Assembly: GCF_021390575.1 (NCBI RefSeq)
Contig: NZ_JAJEJQ010000001.1
Span: forward strand, 1,216,501-1,280,500
From: Paraburkholderia adhaesiva
Lineage (GTDB): Bacteria > Pseudomonadota > Gammaproteobacteria > Burkholderiales > Burkholderiaceae
Direction of reading: 5' to 3'
DNA: 64,000 bases
The notes below the pieces were generated by a model. It worked only from the letters and a program-made list of their open reading frames with translations, was not told the DNA's origin and ran no database searches. This document shows, one piece after another, positions 29,090-38,790 of the stretch (position 1 is the first letter of the stretch; the number at the start of each line of letters is the position of its first letter). The position numbers were made by a program, and so were the translations under genes.

Positions 29090-29959
29090 GCACTGCACGT
29101 TCAATGCAGTGACGCCATCGCGTTGTGCACGCATCCGGCGCGTGCACAACGCACTGTCACTGGCTCGCGCGCTGCGAGCCAGCCGCGCCTCACGCTGCCG
29201 CGCGGCGAATCACCTTGATTTCGCGACACCGCCCGGTGGGCAACGTCGCGACGATCATGAGCCGCATCGGCGCGATGCGGTGCCGCTCCTGTTTTTGCTA
29301 GCGTTTCTGGCGCCTCTCCACACGATCCGTTTCACTCATCCACCCGGGCGCGAACCCTTGTTTTAAGGGCTTGAACTTTCGAAGATCGGTAATGAGCAGC
29401 AGGCCCGCCGCATGAAAAATATATCGTCGAATTAATGATTAATCTGCGATTGCTTTTTTTATGTCAGGCAGTGAAAGCAATTGGTCAGTGATTCGTCTGC
29501 AATAGCGGCGCGGATTGTCGCAGCCAGCTATGTTCTGACGGCACATGTTCCAGCACGAATGCCTGTTCGCGCCTACACTGGCCCTGTTCGTTGGCCATTA
29601 TCTAGTGGTCGTCAAGAAAGCCCAAAGCGAAGCGTTCGATTAGCAACTTAACCCGACTGGCCTGAATCGATTGCACGGTGCATGTCGTACCGGTGTCGAT
29701 TGCGTAATTATGAATTACCGCTTTAACGGTTTATTCGCCTCTGAGGAAACGGTACCTTCTGGCCCCATGCGGCACCGGATTGGGTGCTGCCCGGCGCGCA
29801 GCACGAGACGGCACGTTTGCTGCGACGCCCAGAGGACTGTTTCGCCGTTGAGACGACGAGTGCTGGACCGACCCGCATATGCGCGGGGCGATGGCAGCAC
29901 CGAGGCGGGTTTGAGCCAGCCTCGCGACACGTTGTCGTTCGCATCGCGGATTTGCATAC
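29090..29959. other. Long intergenic stretch before the PagL gene
   Basis: About 870 bases with no supported gene; open frames on both strands lack family features. An AT-rich block at 29410-29490 contains an inverted repeat ATTGCTTT (29450-29457) / AAAGCAAT (29475-29482). This may hold the pagL promoter or an unannotated RNA. Another AT-rich patch lies at 29700-29735. Confidence 0.4.
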
Positions 29960-30526
29960 ATGGCAAAAAGAAGATCAATCTGGCAGGGTTGCGTCGTGGG
30001 CGGTGCGCTGACCGCGCTTCTCGCGCTCGGGTCCGCAAGCGCGCATGCGGACCAGTTCGGTATCCAGTTTGGCGCAGGCGTGGCTGATCACGACGTAAAG
30101 AAGCTAGACCTGGGCCTCGTCTGGGACCCCGGCTGGCAGTGGTGGCATTTCGGCGGCTTTCATTTCACCGTGGTCGGCGAAGGTCACGTCGCGTACTGGC
30201 ATATCACCGAGCGGGCTGCTTCGCAGGCGCAGATCTGGGAGTTCGGAATTACGCCGATGTTTCGCATCATCAAGGACACAGGCTGGATCCGTCCGTTCTT
30301 CGAGGCGGGTGTGGGCGTGCGTGTGCTCTCACACGCGGCGCTGACACCTGATCGCACGCTGTCGTCTGGATTCCAGTTTGCCGATACGCTTGGCGTCGGC
30401 GCGCAGTTCGGCGAGCATCAGAACTATCAGGCTGGGGTCCGGTTCCAGCACGTCTCGAATGCGGAGATCAAGACGCCGAATCCGGGTCTCAACTTTACGC
30501 AGGTCTACCTGCAGTACAACTTCTAG
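29960..30526 (+). CDS. pagL: Lipid A 3-O-deacylase, PagL type
   Basis: A 188-residue outer-membrane enzyme. A signal peptide ends at AHA-D. The end of the protein carries RFQHVSNAEIKTPNPGLNF, with H164 and S166 as the catalytic pair and N167, the PagL hallmark; the last residue is Phe. PagL removes the 3-position acyl chain of lipid A in the outer leaflet. It is followed 46 bases later by the DUF190 gene. Confidence 0.87.
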   Translation: MAKRRSIWQGCVVGGALTALLALGSASAHADQFGIQFGAGVADHDVKKLDLGLVWDPGWQWWHFGGFHFTVVGEGHVAYWHITERAASQAQIWEFGITPMFRIIKDTGWIRPFFEAGVGVRVLSHAALTPDRTLSSGFQFADTLGVGAQFGEHQNYQAGVRFQHVSNAEIKTPNPGLNFTQVYLQYNF

Positions 30527-30572
30527 ACGGTTCGAGACGGCATACGGGGCCGCAACCTGCGCAGGAGTCTTT

Positions 30573-30893
30573 ATGGCAACCGGCAGTCAGCTCACGCTCT
30601 ACACAAACCGCAGTCTGAAGAAAGGCAGTCAGTCCGCGGTCGACTGGATACTCGATACCGCCAAAGCAGTCGGCGTGCGCGGCGCGACCGTGATGGAAGG
30701 CTGCGAGGGTGTCGACGTGCATGGCCGGCTACACGCCGCGCGCTTCTTCGAACTGGCCGACGAACCGGCCATGGTCGTAATCGTCGCCGACGATGCGTCG
30801 ATCGATGCGCTGCTCGCGGCGCTCGAAGAGGGGCGAGTCAAGTTGTTCTATACCCGCACGCCGCTCCAGTTCGGCCATCTCGGCGACGATTGA
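30573..30893 (+). CDS. DUF190 family protein
   Basis: A 106-residue cytoplasmic protein from the ATG at 30573 (AGGAG upstream). The pattern QLTLYTNRSLKKGSQSAVDWILDTAKAVGVRGATVMEGCEG is the DUF190 start, a PII-like ferredoxin fold with a possible nucleotide pocket. Often next to CrcB-type fluoride channels in other bacteria; here none is seen. Function unknown. Confidence 0.8.
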   Translation: MATGSQLTLYTNRSLKKGSQSAVDWILDTAKAVGVRGATVMEGCEGVDVHGRLHAARFFELADEPAMVVIVADDASIDALLAALEEGRVKLFYTRTPLQFGHLGDD

Positions 30894-31039
30894 GCATCTG
30901 CGGCCCGACGCGCCAGGATGGGCCGTTTCTCACAACCCGCTAAACTGTCGAACGTTGGTGCGGTGCATCAAGTGCGCCGCATCGCCGGTTTTTTTCGCGC
31001 GATGCGCCGGCGTCGCAGATCACGGAGTGAGGAGGAGAC

Positions 31040-31894
31040 ATGGCAATTGAATCGGTAGGGATTGTGGGTGCGGGCACGATGGGCAATGGCATCGCGCAGG
31101 CGGTAGCGGTCGCGGGTTTGAAGGCTGTCATGATCGACGTGAACGACGCGGCGCTCGCCAAAGGCGTGGCGACGCTCACGCACAGCCTCGAGCGGCTCGT
31201 TTCGAAGGGCAAGCTCGACGCGTCCGTGCGCGACGCGGCGCTCAAGCGCGTCGAGACCACCACCGACTATCAAGGCCTCGCAGGCGTGGACCTCGTGATC
31301 GAGGCTGCCACCGAGAACCTCGAACTCAAGACGCGGATCCTCAAACAGATCGATTCCGCCGCGCGGGCGGACGCGATCATCGCGTCGAACACCTCGTCGA
31401 TTTCGATCACGTCGCTCGCCACGACGCTCGCCGATCCGTCGCGCTTCATCGGCATGCACTTTTTCAACCCGGTTCCGATGATGCCACTCGTGGAAGTCAT
31501 CCGTGGCCTGCAGACGCGCGCGCAGGTGGCGCAGGACGTGCACGAACTCGCAAAGCGCCTCGAAAAGACGCCGATCGACGTGAAGAACGCGCCGGGCTTC
31601 GTGGTGAACCGTATCCTCGTGCCGATGATCAACGAAGCGTTTTTCGTGCTCGCGGAAGGCACCGCGAGCGCCGAGGAGATCGACGCGGGGATGAAGCTCG
31701 GTGCCAATCACCCGATCGGGCCGCTCGCGCTGGCCGATCTGATCGGTCTCGACGTTTGCCTGTCTGTGATGGACGTCTTCCTGAAAGACTTCGGCGATTC
31801 GAAGTACCGTGCGTGTCCGCTGCTGCGCGAGATGGTCGCGGCAGGCCACCTCGGCCGCAAGACCGGGCGCGGCGTCTATCAGTACGACAAGTGA
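31040..31894 (+). CDS. hbd: 3-hydroxybutyryl-CoA dehydrogenase
   Basis: A 284-residue enzyme with GTG AGGAGGAGA ribosome region before ATG. The NAD site is VGIVGAGTMGNGIAQ; SNTSSISIT and GMHFFNPVPMMPLVEVI include the catalytic His; PGFVVNRILVPMINEA starts the C-terminal domain. It oxidises or reduces (S)-3-hydroxyacyl-CoA with NAD(P) in butyrate/poly-hydroxybutyrate or fatty-acid metabolism. It stands alone; a hairpin follows at 31913-31932. Confidence 0.92.
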   Translation: MAIESVGIVGAGTMGNGIAQAVAVAGLKAVMIDVNDAALAKGVATLTHSLERLVSKGKLDASVRDAALKRVETTTDYQGLAGVDLVIEAATENLELKTRILKQIDSAARADAIIASNTSSISITSLATTLADPSRFIGMHFFNPVPMMPLVEVIRGLQTRAQVAQDVHELAKRLEKTPIDVKNAPGFVVNRILVPMINEAFFVLAEGTASAEEIDAGMKLGANHPIGPLALADLIGLDVCLSVMDVFLKDFGDSKYRACPLLREMVAAGHLGRKTGRGVYQYDK

Positions 31895-31912
31895 TCACGC
31901 GGTGACGATGCG

Positions 31913-31932
31913 GAGCCGGCGCACGCCGGCTC
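31913..31932. terminator. Convergent hairpin between hbd and galM
   Basis: Inverted repeat GAGCCGGC / GCCGGCTC with a GCAC loop between the two convergent genes. No T-run; a weak or bidirectional terminator at best. Confidence 0.4.
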
Positions 31933-31942
31933 ACATGGCGTG

Positions 31943-33055
31943 TCAGGTGCGCACGCTCACGCGGTATTGCGTCACCTGGTGGTAGGTCTCGCCGGGGTGC
32001 AGCACCACGGCGTCGCGCAGGGGCGGCTCCATATTGATCTGGTTCGGGAAGCCGCCCGCTTCGAGGCACAGGCCCGCGTAGCGCACGTACGACGCGCCGT
32101 GGCGCCCCGACATGCCCTCCAGATAATTCCCTGTATAGCACTGCAGGCCGCGTTGGTCAGTCGCGACGCTCAGTTCGCGACCGCTGCCTGGATCGTAGAC
32201 ACTTGCGACGCTGCGCACCGGCCACGCCGCGCCCGCCATCCCCGCTGCCCTGGCGGGTTCGCGTAGCACGTAGCAATGATCGAAGCCGCGCGCGCGCGCG
32301 AGCTGGGCGTGCGGCCAGTCGAGCCGCGCGCCAAGCGGCGCACCGTGACGGAAATCGAATGCACTGCCCGACACATCGGCGATGCCGACCGGGATCATCT
32401 GTTCATCGACTTCGAGAAACGCGTCGGCGTCGATCGTCAGCATGTGGCCGCGGACGTCCGAGCCGGGTTCGCCGCCCAGATTGAAGTACGGATGGCTGGT
32501 GAGATTGAGCGGCGTTGGCGCGTCGGTCACGCCTTCATAGTCGATGGTGAGCGTGCCGTCGTCGTCGAGCGTGTAGCGAACCTGCACGCTCACGTTGCCC
32601 GGAAATCCTCCATCGCCTTCAGGCGAGTCGAGGCGCAGCACGAGCGCTCCGTGATCGTCCTCTACTTGCCACATCTGGCGGTGAAAGCCGTTCGCGCCGC
32701 CATGCAGCAAGTTGCCGTTCTCGTTGCGGTCGAGTGCGTAGTCGATCCCGTCGAGCGTGAAGCGCGCACCGCCGATCCGGTTCGCCCAGCGCCCGACGAG
32801 GCCGCCCATGTAAGTGGGGGCCGCATAGTAATCGGCGGGCGTGTCGTGGCCGAGCAGGATATCGGCGAGCCGGCCGGCGCGATCTGGCGCGAACCAGGAG
32901 ACGAGCGTCGCGCCGAGGTCGCTGATTAACACTTTCATGCCCTGGGCGTTGCGCAGCGTGTAGAGCCGGACAGGATCGCCACCGGGGAGGGTGCCCCAGC
33001 GTTCTACGGGCAGATGGGCGAAGCTGTTCATGGAGCGGTAGTCGGTTGATTGCAT
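31943..33055 (-). CDS. galM: Galactose mutarotase (aldose 1-epimerase) of the xylose locus
   Basis: A 370-residue aldose 1-epimerase (an ATG at 33031 is an alternative start). Family marks: GATLVSWFAPDRAG, NRIGGARFTLDG, LLHGGANGFHR with the catalytic-type His, NLTSHPYFNLGG with the second His, and LCLEAGGFPNQIN with the catalytic Glu. It equilibrates alpha and beta anomers of the free sugar so that xylose isomerase gets its form. It lies 27 bases after xylR on the same strand and is probably co-transcribed. Confidence 0.88.
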   Translation of the reverse strand: MQSTDYRSMNSFAHLPVERWGTLPGGDPVRLYTLRNAQGMKVLISDLGATLVSWFAPDRAGRLADILLGHDTPADYYAAPTYMGGLVGRWANRIGGARFTLDGIDYALDRNENGNLLHGGANGFHRQMWQVEDDHGALVLRLDSPEGDGGFPGNVSVQVRYTLDDDGTLTIDYEGVTDAPTPLNLTSHPYFNLGGEPGSDVRGHMLTIDADAFLEVDEQMIPVGIADVSGSAFDFRHGAPLGARLDWPHAQLARARGFDHCYVLREPARAAGMAGAAWPVRSVASVYDPGSGRELSVATDQRGLQCYTGNYLEGMSGRHGASYVRYAGLCLEAGGFPNQINMEPPLRDAVVLHPGETYHQVTQYRVSVRT

Positions 33056-33082
33056 GGGCGGTCGAAGCCGCAGGATCTGGAA

Positions 33083-34303
33083 TCAGGAACGGGGAGACGT
33101 TGAAGACGGTGCGGTGGCAACCACGACGCTGTCCTGATACTCGCGCGGCGTGCAACCGAGTTCGCGTTTGAACACGGCATACATGTACTGGAGTGAGGTA
33201 AACCCGCAGCGAATGGCGACCTCGGCGCTCGACGCATCGCGCTTCGCGAGCATGGCTTTCGCGGCGTCGAGTTTGTGGCGCAGGATTTCCTGGTGCACGG
33301 TGCACTGGCGTTCACGGCGGAAATATTCTTCGAGCGACGAGCGCGATATCCCGACGTAGTCGGCGACCTGTTCGGTCTTGATGCCCTGGCACGCGTACTG
33401 GCGGATGAAGTGTCGCGCACGCATGACGTAGGGACTCGACAGCGGTTCGTGTTTCGTCGATTCGAGCACATTGATGCCGACGGGTGGAACCAGAATGCGT
33501 CGTCCGGGAAAACGCGCACCGTGCAGCATCTGATGCAAAAGGTGCGCTGCCGTCCTGCCCATTTCCTCCGTGCCCTGAATGACGGACGACAGCGGAATGC
33601 GCGTGAGCGTGCGCGTGAGCGGATCGTTGTCGATGCCGATGATCGCGACCTGCTCCGGCACCGCGATGCCGTGGATCAGGCACGCCTGCAGCAAGTGCCG
33701 CGCGCGGGCATCGGTGACCGCGATGACGCCGACTGGTTTCGGCAGACTGTGCAGCCAGTCGCTCAATTGTTCGATGGCCTGATTCCACGAGGGCGCGCTC
33801 GTCGCGAGTCCGCGATAGACGGGAGCTGCGACGCCTTCGTCCTCAGCAAGCTTCTGGAAGGCGAGTTCGCGCTCCTGCGCCCAGCGGTTCTCCTGCGCGA
33901 CAGGCAGGCTGTACATGGCGAGATGCGGCAGGCCCGCGCCGATCAGATGCGTCCACGCGAGCGAGACGAGCTTGCGGTTATCGGTCGCGATATAGGGCAG
34001 TTCGGGCGGGTAGTGGGCAGGGTCCTCGAACGAGGAGCCCACGGCGACCACCGGTAGCCGGCAGCCGCTGAGCGCTTCGGCGACGGCGGGGTCGTCGAAG
34101 TCGGCGATGATGCCGTCGCCGTCGAAGCGCTCGATGCCCGCGAGGCGGCACCGGAAGTCCTCTTCGAGAAACAGGTCCCAGGCGACGCGCGTCGAGTGCA
34201 GGTAATGGCCGATCCCGGCAATGATCTCGCGGTCGTAAACCTTGTTCGCGTTGAAGAGCAGCGCGATGCGGTTCGGCATCTGGGAAGCGGGGGCGCGGTT
34301 CAT
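33083..34303 (-). CDS. xylR: Xylose operon activator XylR (AraC family, PBP-like sensor)
   Basis: A 406-residue regulator. Its N-terminal 280 residues are a LacI/PBP-like sugar-binding domain (ALLFNANKVYDREIIAGIGHYL ... VAIIGIDNDPLTRTLT); the C-terminal 110 residues are an AraC double HTH (RQYACQGIKTEQVADYVGISRSSLEEYFRRE, then SSAEVAIRCGFTSLQYMYAVFKRE). This fusion is the XylR design, which activates xyl genes when xylose is bound. It is divergent from xylA. Confidence 0.92.
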   Translation of the reverse strand: MNRAPASQMPNRIALLFNANKVYDREIIAGIGHYLHSTRVAWDLFLEEDFRCRLAGIERFDGDGIIADFDDPAVAEALSGCRLPVVAVGSSFEDPAHYPPELPYIATDNRKLVSLAWTHLIGAGLPHLAMYSLPVAQENRWAQERELAFQKLAEDEGVAAPVYRGLATSAPSWNQAIEQLSDWLHSLPKPVGVIAVTDARARHLLQACLIHGIAVPEQVAIIGIDNDPLTRTLTRIPLSSVIQGTEEMGRTAAHLLHQMLHGARFPGRRILVPPVGINVLESTKHEPLSSPYVMRARHFIRQYACQGIKTEQVADYVGISRSSLEEYFRRERQCTVHQEILRHKLDAAKAMLAKRDASSAEVAIRCGFTSLQYMYAVFKRELGCTPREYQDSVVVATAPSSTSPRS

Positions 34304-34605
34304 GGCGTGTCGGGCGCGACTCGGCGGCGGGCTCTGGCTGGCCCGGCCTCGTCAGGCCATCGTCTCCTTATCTGGCGCGGCGGTAAGACTCAGTCCGCGC
34401 TGACTTCCTGTTTTAAGCGCACGGTTAAGGTGCTCGAATATTCTAGGCCGACATTTTACGGTGCGCGCACGTCCGACTCGCGGCTGGCAGGAAACATTAA
34501 CGGACTCCCTCAATTTCGCAATTGCCGCTCATCGCGCGGCGCGGGCAGTATGGCTGTCACATAGATTGGCGCGTGCCGTTGCGCCGCAACATAAAAGGAG
34601 ACGCC
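34304..34605. other. Divergent xylR-xylA control region
   Basis: About 300 bases with no gene. It should hold the XylR binding sites and both promoters. I did not find a convincing repeated operator by eye. The xylA ribosome site AAGGAG lies at about 34594-34600. Confidence 0.45.
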
Positions 34606-35928
34606 ATGTCGTACTTCGAACATGTCCCGGCGGTTCGCTACGAGGGCCCGCAGTCGGACAATCCTCTCGCTTTCCATTACTACGATCGCACGAAGAAGGT
34701 GCTCGGCAAGACGATCGAAGAACATTTGCGCGTTGCCGTGTGCTACTGGCACACCTTCGTGTGGCCCGGCATCGACATTTTCGGGCACGGGACGTTCCAT
34801 CGTCCGTGGCAGCAGCCCGGTGACGCCATGGAGCGCGCGCGCCAGAAGGCCGATGCAGCATTCGAATTCTTCTCGAAGCTCGGCGCGCCTTTCTATACCT
34901 TCCACGACACCGATGTCGCGCCCGAAGGCAAGGACCTGAAGGACTACACCGAGAATTTCGCGCGCATGGTCGACTATCTCGGCGAGCGCCAGCAGGCGAG
35001 CGGCGTGAAGTTGCTGTGGGGCACGGCGAATCTCTTTTCGAATCCGCGCTATGCGGCAGGCGCCGCGACCAATCCGAACCCTGAAGTGTTCGCCTATGCG
35101 GCGACCCAGGTGTGTCACGCGCTCGACGCAACGCACAAGCTCGGCGGCGAGAACTACGTGCTGTGGGGTGGCCGCGAGGGCTACGACACGCTGCTCAACA
35201 CCGACCTCGTGCGCGAGCGCGAGCAGTTCGCGCGCTTTCTTTCGATGGTGGTGGAGCACAAGCACCGCACGGGTTTCAAAGGCACGCTGTTGATCGAGCC
35301 GAAGCCGCAGGAGCCGACCAAGCATCAATACGACTACGACGTCGCGACGGTGTACGGCTTCCTCGCGCAATACGGCCTGCAAAACGAAATCCGCGTCAAT
35401 ATCGAGGCCAATCACGCGACGCTCGCGGGCCACTCGTTCCATCACGAGATTGCGACGGCCTTTGCGCTCGGCGTGTTCGGCAGCGTGGACGCGAATCGCG
35501 GTGACCAGCAAAACGGGTGGGACACCGACCAGTTTCCGAATAGCGTCGAAGAACTCACGCTCGCGTTCTACGAGATCCTGCGTCACGGCGGATTCACGAC
35601 GGGCGGCATGAACTTCGATGCGAAGGTGCGGCGCCAGAGCGTCGATGCCGAAGATCTCTTCTACGGCCACGTGGGCGCGATGGACGTGCTGGCGCTCGCG
35701 CTGGAGCGCGCTGCGGTGCTCGTCGAAAACGACCGACTCGAGCAACTGCGCAGCCAGCGTTACGCGGGCTGGGATACGGAGTTCGGCCGCAAGATCCTGG
35801 CGGGCGGTTATTCGCTGTCGTCGCTCGCGGCTGACGCAACCGCGCACGGCATGAATCCGCACCATGTGAGCGGTCAGCAGGAGCGGCTCGAAAATATCGT
35901 CAATCAGGCGATTTACGGACTGCGATAA
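34606..35928 (+). CDS. xylA: Xylose isomerase
   Basis: A 440-residue TIM-barrel isomerase from the ATG at 34606 (AAAAGGAGA upstream). It carries [23 protein letters not shown] (catalytic His region), [28 protein letters not shown] (metal Glu and Lys) and [18 protein letters not shown] (metal Glu, His). It converts D-xylose to D-xylulose with two divalent metals. First gene of the xylABFGH operon-like row. Confidence 0.95.
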   Translation: MSYFEHVPAVRYEGPQSDNPLAFHYYDRTKKVLGKTIEEHLRVAVCYWHTFVWPGIDIFGHGTFHRPWQQPGDAMERARQKADAAFEFFSKLGAPFYTFHDTDVAPEGKDLKDYTENFARMVDYLGERQQASGVKLLWGTANLFSNPRYAAGAATNPNPEVFAYAATQVCHALDATHKLGGENYVLWGGREGYDTLLNTDLVREREQFARFLSMVVEHKHRTGFKGTLLIEPKPQEPTKHQYDYDVATVYGFLAQYGLQNEIRVNIEANHATLAGHSFHHEIATAFALGVFGSVDANRGDQQNGWDTDQFPNSVEELTLAFYEILRHGGFTTGGMNFDAKVRRQSVDAEDLFYGHVGAMDVLALALERAAVLVENDRLEQLRSQRYAGWDTEFGRKILAGGYSLSSLAADATAHGMNPHHVSGQQERLENIVNQAIYGLR

Positions 35929-36021
35929 GCGGTTGGCGGACGTGCAACCCCGCCAAGAATAATGTGAACGCGCCGGTACCGATACACGATCGGATCCGCG
36001 CGTTTCGATAAGGACGGAGAC

Positions 36022-37512
36022 ATGTTCATCGGGATCGACCTCGGGACGTCGGGCGTCAAGGCCGTGCTGCTGGATCGCGCGGGCGAGGTGCTCGGCAGCG
36101 CGAGCGCGGCGCTCAACGTGAGCCGTCCGCAACCGCGCTGGTCCGAGCAGGCGCCGCAGGACTGGTGGCTCGCTACGCAGATGGCACTGCGCGCCCTGAT
36201 CGCACAGGCAGCGGCTAAAGGCATCGACGCAGCTCGTATTGAAGCGCTCGGTCTGACCGGACAGATGCATGGCGCGACGCTGCTCGATGCAGAGGGCAAC
36301 GTGTTGCGCCCCGCCATCCTGTGGAACGACGGTCGTTCCGATGTCGAATGTGTCGAACTCGAACACGCAGTGCCGCAACTGCATGACATCGCGGGCAATC
36401 TGGCAATGCCGGGATTTACGGCGCCCAAGCTGCTCTGGGTGCGCAAACATGAACCCGACGTGTTCGCACGCATCGCGCATGTGCTGTTGCCGAAGGATTA
36501 TTTGCGTTATCTCTTGACCGGCGTATTTGCAACCGATGCGTCCGATGCCTCCGGCACGCTCTGGCTCGACATCGCGAAGCGCGACTACGACGATGCGTTG
36601 CTGGCCGCATGCGGGCTCGCACGCGAGCAGATGCCTGCTGTCTTCGAGGGTAATCAGATCACCGGTACGCTGCGCCCGGAACTGGCTCGCGAATTCGGCC
36701 TGCGCGAGATTCCCGTGGTCGCCGGTGGCGGCGACAACGCGGCGGGCGCAGTCGGCGTGGGGATTGTGCGCCCCGGCGATGCGATGCTTTCGCTCGGCAC
36801 GTCCGGCGTTTATTTCGCCGTATCGGACGGATTTCGCGCGAACCCGGATTCGGCGGTCCACAGTTTTTGTCACGCGCTGCCGCAGACCTGGCATTTGATG
36901 TCGGTGATGCTCAACGCTGCGGGCTGCATCGATTTCACGGCGCAACTCACGGGTTACGAGAGCGTGGCGGCCTTGCTCGCCGACGCCGAGGCGAATTCGA
37001 ACGAACAAGTCGATGCACGTCGCCCGTGGTTTCTCCCGTATCTGAGCGGCGAACGCACGCCGCATAACAACGTCAACGCGAAGGGTGTGTTTTACGGCAT
37101 GACCGGGCAGACCACGCGAGCCGATCTCGCGAACGCGACGCTGGAAGGCGTGGGCTTTGCGCTGCTGGACGGCATCGATGCGCTGCACGCAGCCGGTCTC
37201 ACGCCCGAATCGATCACCGTGATCGGCGGCGGTTCGCGCAGCGCGTGGTGGACCCAGATGCTCGCCGATATCAGCGGCCGTGCGCTCACGTTGCGTGCGG
37301 GCGGCGAAGTGGGTCCGGCGCTCGGCGCCGCACGTCTTGCGCATCTTGCATTAGAGCCGGCCGCAGCGCTGGACGCCGTATGTCCGCAGCCCCCCGTGCT
37401 GGCGGTCCGTGAGCCCAATGCTGCCCGCCACGCGTGGTATCGCGAGGCACGCAGGCCAACGTTTCGCGCGCTCTATGGCGCACTCAAACCGGTTTTTGCA
37501 ACCGGCGCCTGA
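36022..37512 (+). CDS. xylB: Xylulokinase
   Basis: A 496-residue FGGY-family kinase. The N-terminal ATP/sugar site is FIGIDLGTSGVKAVLLD; GLTGQMHGATLLD and WNDGRSD are xylulokinase-typical, with DNAAGAVGVGIV and ERTPHNN further on and VIGGGSRSAWWTQMLADI in the C-terminal ATPase half. It phosphorylates xylulose to xylulose 5-phosphate for the pentose phosphate pathway. Confidence 0.93.
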   Translation: MFIGIDLGTSGVKAVLLDRAGEVLGSASAALNVSRPQPRWSEQAPQDWWLATQMALRALIAQAAAKGIDAARIEALGLTGQMHGATLLDAEGNVLRPAILWNDGRSDVECVELEHAVPQLHDIAGNLAMPGFTAPKLLWVRKHEPDVFARIAHVLLPKDYLRYLLTGVFATDASDASGTLWLDIAKRDYDDALLAACGLAREQMPAVFEGNQITGTLRPELAREFGLREIPVVAGGGDNAAGAVGVGIVRPGDAMLSLGTSGVYFAVSDGFRANPDSAVHSFCHALPQTWHLMSVMLNAAGCIDFTAQLTGYESVAALLADAEANSNEQVDARRPWFLPYLSGERTPHNNVNAKGVFYGMTGQTTRADLANATLEGVGFALLDGIDALHAAGLTPESITVIGGGSRSAWWTQMLADISGRALTLRAGGEVGPALGAARLAHLALEPAAALDAVCPQPPVLAVREPNAARHAWYREARRPTFRALYGALKPVFATGA

Positions 37513-37689
37513 AGTGTGGCGTCGGTGAAGCAGAAAGCTGCGCGGCCAAGGTAGCCACGCGGCAATATAAGCAGTCCTGTGGTCATGTCGCCTCGCCCGT
37601 TCACGGGCGTGTGCGTCTCGCAACCATTGTCGCGCCGCTCCCGCGAATCAGCCGGGACGGCCATAGACCATCAAGAGGAGTTTGGAGAC

Positions 37690-38718
37690 ATGAAATTCGC
37701 TAAACGTCGTTCGGTTCTGAGTTCACTCGTCTGCGGTGCGGTGCTCGCGAGCATCTCGCTTGCCGCGCCGCTTGCTCACGCAAGCAAGGACCATCCGGAA
37801 ATCGGCTTCTGTATCGACGATCTGCGCGTCGAGCGCTGGTCGCGCGATCGCGACTACTTCGTCGCAGCCGCCCAGCAACTGGGTGCGAAGGTGTCGGTGC
37901 AGTCGGCCGACGCCAGCGAAGAACGCCAGATTTCGCAGATCGAGAATCTCATCTCGCGCGGCGTGGATGTGATCGTGATCGTGCCGTTCAATTCGAAGAC
38001 GCTTGGCAACGTGGTCGCAGAAGCGAAGAAGGCCGGCATCAAGGTCGTTTCGTATGACCGCCTGATCCTCGACGCCGACGTCGACGCGTACATCTCGTTC
38101 GACAACGAAAAGGTGGGTGAACTGCAGGCGCAAGGCGTCTTCAAGGCACAGCCGAAGGGCAACTACTTCCTGCTGGGCGGCGCGCCGACCGACAACAACG
38201 CCAAGATGCTGCGTGAAGGCCAGTTGAAGGTGCTCAAGCCCGCAATCGACCGTGGCGACATCAAGGTGGTCGGCCAGCAGTGGGTGCCGGAATGGAGCGC
38301 TTCGACGGCGCTGCGCATCATGGAAGACGCGCTCACGGCGAACAACAACAAGATCGACGCGGTCGTCGCATCGAACGACGGCACGGCAGGCGGCGCGATC
38401 CAGGCACTGGCTGCACAGCATCTGGCGGGCAAGGTGCCGGTATCGGGCCAGGACGCCGATCTTGCAGCGGTCAAGCGCGTGATTTCGGGCACGCAGACGA
38501 TGACGGTCTACAAGCCGCTCAAGCTGATCGCAAGCTCGGCAGCGAAGCTCGCCGTCGATCTCGCGAAGGGCGACAAGCCCGCGTATAACGCGCAGTACGA
38601 CAACGGCAAGAAGAAGGTCGATACGGTCCTGCTGCAGCCGACGCTGCTCACGAAGAGCAATGTGGACGTCGTGGTCAAGGACGGCTTCTACACGCAAGCG
38701 CAACTGGCTAGCCAGTAA
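37690..38718 (+). CDS. xylF: D-xylose ABC transporter, substrate-binding protein
   Basis: A 342-residue periplasmic binding protein from the ATG at 37690. The signal peptide (MKFAKRRSVLSSLVCGAVLAS) ends at AHA. The mature part HPEIGFCIDDLRVERWSRDRDYF, then VVSYDRLI and VSGQDADLAAVKRVISGTQTMTVYKPL is the XylF pattern. It captures xylose for XylGH. Confidence 0.93.
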   Translation: MKFAKRRSVLSSLVCGAVLASISLAAPLAHASKDHPEIGFCIDDLRVERWSRDRDYFVAAAQQLGAKVSVQSADASEERQISQIENLISRGVDVIVIVPFNSKTLGNVVAEAKKAGIKVVSYDRLILDADVDAYISFDNEKVGELQAQGVFKAQPKGNYFLLGGAPTDNNAKMLREGQLKVLKPAIDRGDIKVVGQQWVPEWSASTALRIMEDALTANNNKIDAVVASNDGTAGGAIQALAAQHLAGKVPVSGQDADLAAVKRVISGTQTMTVYKPLKLIASSAAKLAVDLAKGDKPAYNAQYDNGKKKVDTVLLQPTLLTKSNVDVVVKDGFYTQAQLASQ

Positions 38719-38790
38719 CGGCGGTTGGCCCGCGAACGCGCCGCTTGCCGCGGCGTCGTTCGCGGGCCTTTGCAGCGAGGCTCTACGAGT

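Noticed and set aside
29671..30087. 138-residue plus-strand frame overlapping the pagL start
   Set aside because: It overlaps the PagL signal peptide in another frame and has no recognisable features.
34510..37344. 944-residue open frame on the minus strand
   Set aside because: It runs antisense through xylA and xylB, which are certain. Its Arg/His/Val-rich content is typical of complement-strand artefacts.
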